From: Talinum fruticosum
Lineage: Eukaryota; Streptophyta; Magnoliopsida; Caryophyllales; Talinaceae
Direction: 5' to 3'
NCBI GenBank assembly: GCA_021018815.1
Contig: JAITYX010000059.1
Coordinates: forward strand, 2,170,001 to 2,234,000
Length of the DNA stretch: 64,000 nucleotides
The position numbers and the translations under genes are program-made. Numbering within the stretch: the first letter of the stretch is position 1; the number at the start of each line of letters is the position of its first letter. Under the pieces are notes generated by a model that was not told the origin of the DNA, ran no database searches, and worked only from the letters and a program-made list of their open reading frames with translations. Of this stretch, positions 12,601 to 24,576 are shown one piece after another.

Positions 12601-12996
12601 TTAAATTTTAGAGGTGTAATTAAGAAGATTGCACAAAATTACAGAGACACAGTAATTAATTATTTTTTAGAGTCATTAATTAAAATAAATAAAGAATGAA
12701 AACCAAGGCAAGGACTTTCGAGCCTTTTGATATCCCAAGGCCAGATTTTCACGCTTCCATGCGTGGACCTTAAGACTTCCCTGAAATCAAAGCTACATCC
12801 TAATTATTTTCTAATTCCTTTTTAAATTTTATTATTAACCTTTTTTCTTTTCTTTTTATTTTTTTTAAAAAAGTGATCAACTTATCTCATAGTTGAAGTA
12901 CGTGAATTTAGATTGTTGCTGTTTTGTCTGGTTTACCAAAGTTTTTTTTTCCCAGTCATTTTGATTTTATTACGAAGATGTGTCGGATATAAAGTA

Positions 12997-13254
12997 CTTC
13001 ATCCGTTTTACTACATTTGTCACTTTAACATTTCATAATATCCGTTATTTTATAATCTCAATAATATTTTAATGACTATTTTACCAATATTGTCCTTATT
13101 AATTGTTTTTCCCTCTTTTCTTCATTGATTTTCTTCATTTTCAATAAAATTTTGGGACAATTTAGTCTTTTGACACAAATTATGATATAAATTTTGTGTT
13201 TCATTGATATTCTCTGATAAACTTAAAATGATAAGTATTTTAAAATGGAAGAAA
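12997..13254 (+). mobile_element. Stowaway-like MITE, copy A
   Basis: Begins CTTCATCCGTTTTA after TA and ends TAAAATGGAAGAAA before TA. The interior shares the order of words (cacttt, tgtccttattaatt, tcattttcaataaaat, ttagtcttttgacaca) with copies C and, reversed, B and D. TA flanks and a CTCCnTCCG-like terminus are the hallmarks of Stowaway (Tc1/mariner) MITEs. Confidence 0.75.
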
Positions 13255-15761
13255 TAATTGAATTTTTAAATTTCATCAATTCTAGCAAAAACAGGGATTG
13301 CCGGGGTACTTTAATTAATACCTTGAAGTTTTGAATTTTCAAGGCAAATATTTAATAAAAATAAATACCAAACACATTTTTTAGAAAAACTAATTTCCAA
13401 TCAAAACAAATTCCAATAGAATTTCAAATGGTTTCTTTAGCATATTATGATAATTATTTTGACAAAATCTACGTCTCTAGCATATGAAAAGACAAAAAGA
13501 AAGTTATTTTTCTAACTAAAAACATTTCAATTGGAAGATATCAAATAGTATATTACTAATTAAAATTAGTTGAAACTTTAATATATCACAAAACATCATG
13601 CTTCATCGAATTATGAGATCGACTTTATTTTCGATTACGTCCGTATTCTTTTTACGCTCCCTTAATAGATATATAAATGATAGATTGAATTTCGAATACC
13701 TTATGCCAACAAGTCCCCAATATTGTACATACTAATCTAAGAAACGACCATGTGCAACCTCCTACCAAATAAATAATAGTCGATCCAAATATGTAGCACA
13801 AGTGTACAACTATACATATGGGGCACTAGACTTGTGGTCAATTGGTCATATTGACTCACTTATGTTGCCATGAGGATGCAAGAGCTTTGACAGTTAAGAT
13901 GTACGAAGATAACCATAAATATGTTTTATATTGTACATGTAATTAAGTCTTCCTCTCGCAAATTGATTAGTTGGTTCGGGTTAGTAAGATCTAGTTCAGT
14001 TTTTTATTTAATGTCGGACCATTTTCAATTTAGGTTGATTTTTGACGTATCGTTGTTTATTTTGATAAACGTATCTTACAAAATAAAAATAACTTTAGTA
14101 GAAAATGTTCAAATCGATCGAGGTTTAGTATAGTTGAAGTCGTTTCGGGTACACTTCATGTTAGCTAGATTGATCGGTGTTGATTTAGGTGTGGATTCCG
14201 GTCATTAATTAAGTCACTTTTGTCGTACATGTAATACCATGCTGATCGTAGTAGATCGGTCGGATTATTTACAACTAAGTTTTTATTTTTAGCGATTATC
14301 ATCGCGATGTCAAACATTTTCCAAGGCAGCATAATATGCAGCTAGCTATCGAGGATACCAAATCCAATCGACATCCGAAGAAACAATGGCTAGAGATCCA
14401 TTGAAGAAACTATAGTTATTTAATACATCTAAAAGAACCTAATTAAAGGTGTCATATATGAAAAAACGAGTCGTCATGTCTTACTTACATAATAACTTGC
14501 TTTTATAAATCTTATACATTACCTATAAAAAGTGATCGATATTAAACGATTTATACTTGATTAAATATCACAGTAAAAGCATGTAATTTTCAGATTCATA
14601 TTTATGTCAACTGCAGTTGATATTCTTACTATGAAACTTATGCAATCATGTTTTTGTCTTACATTGTCTCTTTTGTCAAGCTTATTTAGGTTTATGCATG
14701 TACCACTCCTAACTTTGAAACACTCATGACGAACATAACGGATATGTGAACTTTAAACTCTAGTCGTGCTAGTACAAACTGAAATCTCATAACAGTTTAT
14801 TGATCGAAAGATTAAATAAGGATAGAATCTAGTTCAAAACTTATGTTCACAATAAGACAAAGACCAAACTGGATGTACCTTATTATGGAACAAGAAATTA
14901 GAGGTCAGTTTGACCAAAGAAGAACTTGAGAAGCACAAGGTTCAACAAAGGTCAAAAAAAGTACGCAAAGTTAGGAATTTGTCATGCAAAAATTAACATA
15001 AATATCACTCTGAGCTAATCATTAGTTATAGAAGTTTCATGGGTAAGAAATGAAAAAAAAAGGAAAATAATTCCTTAGAGCATGATATTGACATCTCAAC
15101 GAAACAAATTCAGAAAACAATGAAGGAAAGTCCATTTGATAATCAATGTGAAATTCTGTCAAGGTATTTTGGTGAAAACCCACATGTGTGTTTTTTTCAA
15201 TATCAGAAAAAAAGGAGAATTTAAAAAAAAAAACTTGGTTTTTTAAAAAAAAAATAATTTTAGTGATGGGTATCTCATTCTGTTTGCCCTAATCACTTTG
15301 GATCAATGTTGAAATAATTCATATGTTGAATATTGACAACTGTTTTTCAATGCTAACAACTTCTCCCACTAATTATTGAAGGCATCTTAATTGTCACTTG
15401 ATATTGGTGGTTAGATTGTCATTTCTTTTGATTGAATACTTGGTTTTCCATTAACTATTCATCTTGTTAACATAGGGGAAGACAACATATTCCTTGAGGA
15501 ATGACACATATTTCTTATACGACATCTAATCTTATATCGGTATCATAAATATTCATCTTATATATGATTTTTGCCTAATTTTTATTATTAACTATATTAT
15601 TTTGAAGGATGTGTTTTGTGAACGTAATATTATATAGGAAAAGTATAATTGCACCAACAAAATATACATCAACACATTCTGATTGGTTGATTTTATTTTC
15701 TATTATTAAAACCTCCTATTTTCGTGATGATATATTCCATCTAATTGGACCACGTCATGTA

Positions 15762-15855
15762 AGTGTCAATTTGATGTCCTTTTTATAAGTGCATTTAGAA
15801 TGATTGATAGTGTCAATTTGATGTCCTTTTTATAAGTGCATTTAGAATCATTGAT
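15762..15855. repeat. 47-bp tandem duplication
   Basis: Two adjacent copies of a 47-bp unit beginning AGTGTCAATTTGATGTCC. They differ at one base near the end (gatt versus catt), so the duplication is recent. Non-coding. Confidence 0.95.
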
Positions 15856-17616
15856 AGTATCTTTTGCTTACATCCCGCAAAAAACAAACCATACATATTG
15901 GTATTGCTTGCCTAAATGAAATATATCTACAAAGCCAATCATTAGAAGCCCGTCAATTGAAATGGACGCATATTCTCTAGAAAATATTAACAGCGTTAAC
16001 CTATTTACGTAATTAACTTCATACGGGCATTAGAGAATGCGACAATTAAGATAAGCCTAACGTGTAAGTACTTGATGCGCACATAGTTTACGCCTTTCGT
16101 GTTTGAAATGAAGCCAAGATAATTAGAATATGGATATGTCACATTACATAACCTCTCTAATTTCCAAACAAACAATTGTGTGGACTCAAAAAGGTTCACT
16201 AGTGCACTTGGGTCCCTACAAGATAAACTTGATTATAGAAGGGGACTAACTTGGCTCCATTTCATAGCTAGTTTTATGCAATGAGTATTATTGACATGAA
16301 TGTGACAAACAATTTTGTGTGTTGCTCGTGCAAAAAAGGGGGATTGAAAAGATTAAAGGTAATGGGATCTCCACATCATGCAAAAATGGGTAAAGTAAGA
16401 ACAAACCATTGAATGCCTTCAACCCCACATGTTTTGGAGGGGCACCTAATTGTGTTTGTGTGTTTTTAAGGGGGACAATTTTTTTCCCCACCTTATTAAT
16501 TAGCTTGATTAAACCCTTTTGCCGTATCTATGTCACCAAAGGAGACCCTTTACATTCAAGTGTCGGCACATGTACTCCTTGGGAATTAACTAGATTAGTT
16601 TCTTACCCTTTTGCCACTTTTTTTTTTTTTGGTGTCTATATATATGATGTGAGGTTATGCTACTACGAGGATTGTATTCGACCTTAGTCTATTCGAGCAC
16701 TAGCGTATTTAGGTTTGAGCAATTGAATCCTTAGGTGGTTAAGTTGAATACAAATTTAGTCGAGCTGATATGTTAGTTGATTATTCTCCGGCGGAATTTA
16801 GGTTTAGTCAAGGCTAAGGGTGGCTTAGCTTATTTACCACTTTTAACGTAACTCCGGTAAAAAATAGAAATTTTTAGATAAGATTGTTATGTGTAAAGAT
16901 AAATGTTGTTTTCATGAACTTTTTAGTATGACTGTTTTTAGTTGAGGGAAGACTAATAATCACTTGGTGACTATTCATTTTTAAATTAAAATTATTACTA
17001 TATTTATTGGTTATAGACTAAACTAAAAGATACTGTTGATGAGACAATATCACCTAGATTAACTATTGTGAAAGTACGAAACTTGATTATCTTAGAAAAA
17101 CGAGAAAACCTATGTAAATAATTGACTACATACACAAATATTTTTACAATACCATCAAATTGAAATATTTAAGAAGATAACTAACATGAACTACTCTTTT
17201 TTTTTTTTTAGTAGGGTAAGTTGTCCATCCATTAAACACCTTCAATGGTGGACGGAATGGGCGAGAGGCGAGCAAACGATAGCCCTAATAAAGACCTAGC
17301 TCTCGGCATAACCAAGTCTCCTAAGAAAGCTTATTGTTGTTGACTTCCAACAAACTCTCCATAAAAGCTGATTTTATGTATCATAACCCTTTGAATCCAC
17401 CACACCGAATTATTTATTCCAATTTTTTTCACAACTTGTAAAGAAATTGTCTCCTTCAGAGCTCAAATCTTGATGGAGATGATGGAATTGTGGAGTGTTT
17501 ACGACTAGGCCAACGCTCACTTGGTATCAAAATGTGATTAATCTTAATCATTAAGTATCACAACCCAATTACATTTGAGAGCATATAGGGTTAATAGTGG
17601 GCCCAACATTGAGCTT

Positions 17617-17636
17617 GGCCCATTTGAAAATGGGCC
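17617..17636. promoter_or_regulatory. Perfect inverted repeat with TGGGCC/GGCCCA elements
   Basis: GGCCCATTT and AAATGGGCC face each other across a 2-bp centre, with a further GGGCCC 10-15 bp upstream. These are class-II TCP-type promoter words, but no gene start is seen nearby, so function is uncertain. Confidence 0.4.
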
Positions 17637-19136
17637 GACAATGAGTGGCTTCATTAGGCATGAACATGGGTGGGTGCAATCACCAATCCAAATTCCAATC
17701 TAATTGCACATTCCTAGTAAGTAATAAGAGTTTTTATCTAAAAATAAATAAATAAATAAATAAGGGTTAGGCTTCTTCTATTACAGATTTTCTCCATTCA
17801 CACAAACTCGAATCTAAAACCTCGCTTGAAGCCAACAAATGCTAGACAACTTGAAATAACCTGTGTTGATATAATTATATATTCATATAATAAAATGGTG
17901 ATATATTTTATAATGATTCAAAGTGCGTGTTAAATAATTTGACACTTATTTATCTTTGACAATATTTTAATTTTTTTTTTTCAGGAAAAAATGTTTTGAA
18001 AAATGATCTCTTATAGGTCAAAAGCATCTCAACTCCAGTCAAATGAATAAATAATAAAAAAAATGTGAACATAAAGGTCCTACCCTTCATGAGACAAAAT
18101 GCATGTTTAATTGAAAATTTGTAGAGATTTGATCTTGGGTTTGAATGGGCTTCTCCATAGCAAATACCCTCATGGGCTTGGGAGTGATCCTTGGGCCTAC
18201 TTACTTGTAGTGGCCGAATCCGTTAGGTTTAATAAAAATAAGGTAGGAGCTTTACTAATGCAATTTCATTCAAGTGGTTTGATGTCAAAAAATTTTAAAA
18301 TAATATTTTAAATTAAATTCTTATGAATATAAAAATAATAAAAAAAGTATGATGAAACCCAATATTTTTTTATTTTTTGGGATAATAGTTTCACCTTTAT
18401 GAGCTAATAGTTAAACTTCACTTGTAACTTGAATTTCTTTAATTAATTTATTTACTAACAATTTTTTATGGTTAAATTATTTTAAATTTATTTAAAAATT
18501 AGTCTATTCTCTTGAAAAAAAAAATAAGCTGAAGAGAATAGAGCCTTAGACCATAATCAGACCGACTTAATTTTGAGATAAACCTGAATTTTTCCGACTC
18601 AAGTTTGTCCATATGTAGCTTTTATAAGAATTATTTTTTGTGTTTAGAAAATCACTATTACTAATAGATAATTGATAGTAAACCTAAACTTGGTCCAAAC
18701 TTGAAATGACATGACATGAAGCCAACCAAAAAAAAAAGAAACCACAATCAATCTAAATATGATGTGATTCATAATTAATCTAACCCTAATTCTTATAAAT
18801 AATACGGAGTACTTTTGTTAGGTCCACTAAAATTATACCCAAACTTCTGAGATGACATTGCCGTGGTCAATTAAATTAGATTAGTTTGGTTAGTGTTCAC
18901 TAATCCACTATTTATTGTTGAAAATTACACTTAGCAATTTGGTATGCATCGATTTCCAAAGCGAGTGTACGTCATGGCCCATCATAACACGTTTAAACAT
19001 AGACATAGGCACCCGACACCCAGTTCCTCAGCCCATTCCTAACTTAATTAGGTATAATAGCATGGGCCTAAGTTGAATTACATACACCTTCCACCCCTCT
19101 CCCCGATTGGTCGGACTTACCCTCGTGTAGATTTAT

Positions 19137-19303
19137 GGTCTGTTTAAAATGACTGTACATATTAACTATTATAGCTGAAATTAGTTAAAACGAGTAGAAA
19201 TGATTGACCGTTGTTGCTGTTAGTTATAACATGAAATAAAGGGAAATGATTAGTTGTTACACTTGTTATAAATATTGGTATAAACGTCATTTCGAACGGA
19301 CCC
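19137..19303. mobile_element. Short MITE with GGTCTGTTTAAAATGAC-type termini
   Basis: The left end GGTCTGTTTAAAATGAC matches the reverse complement of the right end (GGGTCCGTTCGAAATGAC) with few differences. The length of about 167 bp and lack of coding capacity fit a non-autonomous DNA transposon; target duplication is not clear enough to assign a superfamily. Confidence 0.55.
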
Positions 19304-19792
19304 TTATAATAAGTTCATTTCTACTGTTATTTTTCGTTGTAAGTAGTAAGGAAACTGTAAGAAGTAAAAATCGATATGTAATCAAGATTAAAACGAACGT
19401 GCTACGGACGATATTTTTCACACGTATTTTCTATTCATGTACTGACATTAAATTGAGAACTTGTAGTCAAAGCAAATATGCTGATTTCAAATGGTTAAAA
19501 GAGTGAGAAGGTAGAAATCTTGATCGGATTCGTATACATACGAATTACGATACCCTTGTACAATTATGGACCGTTGCACAAATGTAAAGGCATTGTAATC
19601 CATAAGTCGGCACACAATAAATTACATTACTTTAATGTAGAGTATCCATGAACATTGACTGAAATTACCTTAACCCTTACCCTTGCACAAAACCCAACAC
19701 AAACGTTGACCTACATAATTATGCTTCAACTAGTTTATTTAGACTATAAAAAGAGGAAGGAACAATTAATTTAGAGCCAGCCAGTTTATACG

Positions 19793-20048
19793 CTCCATCC
19801 GTTTCAAATTATTTATGATTTTAAAATTACGAATATTAGGGAAATACAAAAATTTATGACAAAGTTTTTATTAACCGATCAAGTTGACCCAAGATTTCGT
19901 TGGAAATGAGAAAAATCAATGAAAAAAGATAAGAAAAATAATTAATACGAACAAAATTGGTAAATTATATCATTGGAATTGTAAAGTGACGAGATATTGT
20001 GAAATGAAAAAGTTAGTTAAAGTGACATATATTTTGAAATTGAAGGAG
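19793..20048 (-). mobile_element. Stowaway-like MITE, copy B
   Basis: Starts CTCCATCCGTTTCAAATTA and ends TTTTGAAATTGAAGGAG. The interior words (ggaaatgagaaaaatcaat, gtaaattat, ttgtaaagtgac, gttaaagtgacatatatttt) are the reverse complement of copies A and C and nearly match copy D. Confidence 0.8.
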
Positions 20049-21889
20049 TCTTAAAAGAAGCTAATAAAGTGTTGGTTGAGGTGGTATGAGAAGCAAAATA
20101 TAAATTCAAATCTTGAAATCGTGTTTGATGAAAAACTCTTACCTTAAACGGTTATCTAGCTTAAAAATAAATAAATAAAAAGAAAAAGGAAAAAGGAAAA
20201 AGGAGGCATGTGAAGAGGGCGTTGGGTTGGGTATGGGAAAGTCCACCCCCTGTTTGTGTGCCGACGACTTTGAGTAAATTACCGGCAGCTATAAATTCCA
20301 ATTAAAATACAACATATATTCATTTATACTGATCATTATTAATTACCAGCTTAGCCTTAGCACGGAAGCAAAACAAGTAAAAAAATCTTGGTCTTGGAGA
20401 ATAAAAATAAGGCCAAAATTATATTCTAGAAAGGAGGGAAGGGAAGGCAAGGGACACACAATACAAAGTGATAAAATATACCGTGTGGAGTGGATTGATA
20501 GGTATCACATGACCATACCGCTACTAGTCTACTATTACTATACGCGTAATTGTAAACAGCCGTATTTTGCCTCTATTCTTGCTTTTCAAACGCGGGGGCT
20601 AGCTGCCCTCTAGCCACCAGCACGATTCACAGACTTATGATCTCAAGGTCTCTTCGATTTTATATGAAAATTAAATTTATTTATATTTTATATTCGTTTA
20701 TTTTTGTTTTTATTCTTTTACGTTCTTTTTCACTTTTTTATTTTTGTTTGTGTTTATTTTGGCCAATTATTTTCAGGTTTTGTTTCTAAAATTATATCAT
20801 AAATTGAAATTGATTATCAGTGAGAGTAAAAGGAAAATATTACCTTTTCCTTTATCTCATAATTTATATAATGAAGATGGTTTAGTTTAAAATAGACTTA
20901 TTTTAAAGTACACATCTTACATAATTGAAAACATTTTATGTTTTGCCTTTTTTTTTGAAAAAAGGCTTTAGTTGGAAAATCAATCTAAACTCATTTCTTT
21001 AAATCATGCGTAAACAAGTACGGGGAGAGACCGACAAAATCAAATATGATAGTTTATCCATTATCTATATTCCATACGTTGCGGATAGATTAAATTTACT
21101 CGTAATATCTTAATTTAAGAACATTTAGTTGTTGACTATTTACTAAAATAATAGAAAAATAATTTACTAAATCATTCTAAAATAAACTGTTCAATAATTT
21201 TGAAAATTTTCCCTATTAGATTAGCACACTAAGCAATGTAAAACATAACGAATATCATAAAGGGTACTTGAAAATGATAGATTCTTTCAAATTTGCTCAC
21301 TCCTATTGGCTCAATGAAGGTAGAATAAGATCGTTCTTTGTTTTTTGTGTTTTTTTTGAGGTTAGGAAAAAAAAAGAAAAATCTTGCAAGTAATGGGATT
21401 TTCACAATGATTTTACAAATTATAAACAATAATAATCCCCACATCTCATGTGCATATTTCTTTAATTATGATCATTGGACATGGTCAAATTGCGAATCGA
21501 GTTTCGTTGATCCATTCACGAGATAAATGGATGATGAGATAATTAATTTATTACTAATTTACGTCGATATTTGGCTTTAAACTTGAAAATGAGATTGTAA
21601 AAAGAAAACTTATACATAATACTCATTGATAGTACATGAATTATAATATTGATTTAATTTGATTCGTAAATAGGAATAATATGATATTAGTTATAAAATA
21701 GTAATATGATCGTATTCGCCCTACTAAGATACAATAAATAAATTAGAACGGCCTCGAGTTAATCCATTATTGACATGAAAAGAGTTAACCCATCCCATTG
21801 CCATAAATGAAAAATTAATAATTTTTGCAACTCATTAATTTTGTAAATTATTTTTGAAAGAAATAATTTTTTTTGCAAAAGGAAAAGAA

Positions 21890-22330
21890 GAGGTTCCAAT
21901 TTTATCCCTGGCATTGTCAGTTTCTTCCATGTTCCTGGTTGTGTACCACATACACAGAATCCACACTGACACGCTTCTCATGCACGTGAAACACCGTCCA
22001 ACTTTGACTGGGCAGAAGACATCACCCCGTCCAATAACAACTGCAGTGATACCCACGCGCCGCATAAAGAGAGTCCCTCAACCAAAAGAGTTGAAAAGGC
22101 AGTGTCTAAAACACCGTCTCAACAGCGGTTAAAGTCTGAAAATCTGAAAAAATGACGGAATTTCTCATTTCTATATAAAAAAACCTCAACCCCCGTTGTT
22201 TTTCTCTCTCCTCTGTCCCTCCCACTTTTGACAGCGAAAGAAATCCATCCATCCAGGAAGACGAAGAAGAAGGAAGAAAGTAGACGAAACGGTACCGTTT
22301 CAACACCTGCTTTTTAATTTTCATATATGA
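21890..22330 (+). promoter_or_regulatory. Promoter-like block with TATA box and leader-like sequence
   Basis: This block is less AT-rich than its surroundings. It has a G-box CACGTG at 21983-21988, a TTTGACT word near 22001, and TATATAA at 22172-22178, followed by a pyrimidine-rich stretch (tttttctctctcctctgtccctccc) and then a GAAGA-rich stretch that resemble a plant 5' leader. No coding frame follows. It lies 2.3 kb upstream of the GATA8-like ATG, so it may be a distal promoter and untranslated exon of that gene or the start of a non-coding transcript. Confidence 0.4.
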
Positions 22331-22485
22331 ATGCTTTTTTTTTTTCTTTTTCCTTTTTTGTGTTCCTTAGGATTGAAAATTTGAAATTTCTTAATCAGTT
22401 TGGGGGTTTCAATCTATCCGTCACTTTAATTTGATCCCTGGATGACCATCCATCATCATGAGAATTTGTTTTCTTGGCCTTTAAG

Positions 22486-22489
<4 letters not shown>

Positions 22490-22522
<33 letters not shown>
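22490..22522. repeat. (GA)n microsatellite
   Basis: About sixteen uninterrupted GA units between the promoter-like block at 22 kb and the GATA8-like gene. Confidence 0.97.
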
Positions 22523-22524
<2 letters not shown>

Positions 22525-23008
22525 ATCAATACACGACCTTACCTTCTTAACCCCATCAGTTGTTGTTGTTGGCGGATTTGATATCATTTTTTTAGCAAAC
22601 GGGTCACATACTCACATGTGATCCTGTTGGTTATAATTTTTAATTATTTTATTAATTATAATTTTAGAGTTAATAATTAATAATTTATCTATATAGGGTG
22701 TTCTTCCTATATTACAACTTCAATTTGTGTATTACTCGATCCATATTAATGTTAAAATTCGTCGTTTTGAAATGTTTATAGGAGTATTTGTAGGAATAAG
22801 CTCGACTATTTATGAATATATCTCTAAAATCCAAATGCTGTGAAAGTAGAACTGAAAAATATTATTATTTTCATGCTCGACTTAGATTGCTTAGTTTATA
22901 AGATAAGGATATTAATTTTTTTAAAAAATAATTTAAAATATTTTTATTTAAGATTATATTTAACTTCAATTATGTATACTTTTATCTATTCTATAATATT
23001 ATGTTATA

Positions 23009-23147
23009 CTTCCTCTTTTTATGGTTAATTTATCAATTTTATTTTTATTAATTATTTTTCTCTCTTATATTTATATTATTTTAAAATAATTTAATTTTTT
23101 AACATAAATTATCATAAAATTTTTTTTTGATATTTCTTAGGAAGGAG
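23009..23147. mobile_element. Deleted Stowaway-like MITE
   Basis: CTTCCTCTTTTTATGG after TA at the left and GGAAGGAG before TA at the right, with shrunken AT-rich interior (139 bp against about 260 bp for the complete copies). Internal words ttattaatta and taacataaattat recall copies A and C. Probably a deletion derivative. Confidence 0.5.
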
Positions 23148-23322
23148 TATAAATAAAACCATATCAATTGATTTTTACGAAATTTTTCTTTAAAATGCAT
23201 ATATGTGATTTAATTTAATAGGTGCAATTATAATGGCGGTCAACTTGTGAATGAAGATTTTTACTAAAATTTTATGAAAAATATAGAGAGAGAAAGAGAG
23301 CGGTGAGAGGAGAGAGAAAGGT

Positions 23323-23353
23323 GGGAGGGGCGGGGGTGTAGCATGGGGGTGGG
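23323..23353 (+). promoter_or_regulatory. G-rich tract upstream of the GATA8-like leader
   Basis: Runs GGG, GGGG, GGGGG, then after eight bases GGGGG and GGG on the plus strand. This can in principle form a G-quadruplex with one long loop. It lies about 300 bp upstream of the candidate TATA box at 23623. Confidence 0.4.
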
Positions 23354-23484
23354 CCCGAGGTAGGCGGGTCCGGGAGCAATTTAGTAACGTGATTTGTGAC
23401 ATGAAATATTATTAATTTATTTAAAAAGAAAAAAGGAAAAAGAAAATTGGGAGACTTCAACATCAAGACAGGAAATGATAAGAG

Positions 23485-23488
<4 letters not shown>

Positions 23489-23515
<27 letters not shown>
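23489..23515. repeat. (GA)n microsatellite
   Basis: Uninterrupted GA tract just upstream of the GATA8-like leader; a CT-rich array of TCTCTCC units follows at 23590-23621. Confidence 0.95.
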
Positions 23516-23520
<5 letters not shown>

Positions 23521-23589
23521 AAATTGGTAAAAATACAATACAGCTTGCAATTAGCAACAAGCAGAAACGAAGGGAAGGCTCACCTACCT

Positions 23590-24576
23590 TCTCTCTCCTC
23601 TCTCCTCTCTCCTCTCTCCTCTTATAAGGCCATTTTTCTCTCCTCTCTCTCCTTTCAAACTCCCCAACCCCGCCTCCCTCTCTCTCTCTCTCCTCTGTTC
23701 TCTGGGCAGGACCCGACCTCACTCAAGCTCATTAGCTACCCACTGCTGCTCTTACCCATTGCCATTTTGATTGATTCGCTTCGAGTTTGAATTTCTGCTT
23801 TGGCGCCCATTGTTCTCCACTCAAATTTCCTTGGACTTTTCGCCTTCGATTTTCGGTTTTGGGCGGGAATTTAGCTGTTTACTTTGCTTCCAGGTTTGAT
23901 TGCTTTCCATTTTCGCTCGATTTCTTCCCCAATTTGATTTCCTCTACTACTGGTTTTCCTAAAATCCGTGTTTTCCGTCATCGTACGCGATTTTTTTCCA
24001 AATTGTGGCGAGAATTAGGTCGCTTTTGTTCACAAGAGTGCTAATGCCGAGTAATTTGAGTACTTATTCTTAATTTTATCCCTAATTTATGAAATTAATC
24101 GTTTGTTGTTGTCCATTTTGCAGGTAGCACGTCACACTTTGTTTCCTTAAGAAGCAAACGTCCGCCATTGAAGATCTTCGCAAATCTTCATCAGCAAATT
24201 TTGCTAGAAGCTGAGGTTTTCACTTAGCCACAAGGTTCGCCACAATTCCTCTCTCTCACTCTCTCATGGAAAATTTCAAAAAATTCTTGTATGAATTTCC
24301 TCGTAAAGGTGTTCCTAAACCCCGAATTTTCTGCGCTGGAGAATTCCATAATTCATATTCTTACAGCTGAAAAGAAGAATTTACAGTTGCCTTATTCTGG
24401 AGGAAAATCATGGCCATCAAAAGCTTTTTCTTTTTCCTTTTCCTTTTTTTTCTTCCCGCACTTTTATAAAGCTAAGCTTAACCAGTCAAGTATTTCTGCC
24501 AAATTAATCTTCAAATTTGCCGTTCAGGAATCAGAGTCATTAGATTAAAGAAAGGGAGAGAGAAAAAGGAAGAAGA
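23590..24576 (+). promoter_or_regulatory. Candidate core promoter and long 5'UTR of the GATA8-like gene
   Basis: A TCTCTCC array leads into TATAAG at 23623-23628, then CT-rich leader sequence. Possible 5'UTR splice sites are a donor at TTCCAG|GTTTGATT (near 23893) with acceptor TTTTGCAG at 24123, and a donor at GCTGAG|GTTTTC (24215/24216) or CACAAG|GTTCGC (24234/24235) with acceptor CCGTTCAG at 24527. The resulting leader would end GAAGAAGA before the ATG at 24577. Splicing here is inferred from consensus only. Confidence 0.45.

Larger units (their letters stand above)
9740..21880. other. Intergenic region between the ARF and GATA8-like genes
   Basis: About 12 kb of mostly AT-rich DNA with no gene I can support. 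It contains two Stowaway-like MITEs (12997-13254 and 19793-20048), another inverted-repeat element (19137-19303), a 47-bp tandem duplication (15762-15855), a TA repeat near 11.8 kb and a perfect GGCCCATTT/AAATGGGCC inverted repeat at 17617. The stretches 12.71-12.80 and 16.40-16.60 kb are less AT-rich and could be regulatory, but nothing definite is visible. Confidence 0.65.

Noticed and set aside
17190..17520. Possible LINE or gene fragment
   Set aside because: The stretch is less AT-rich than its surroundings, but no frame gives a recognisable reverse transcriptase or other protein, and no borders are visible.
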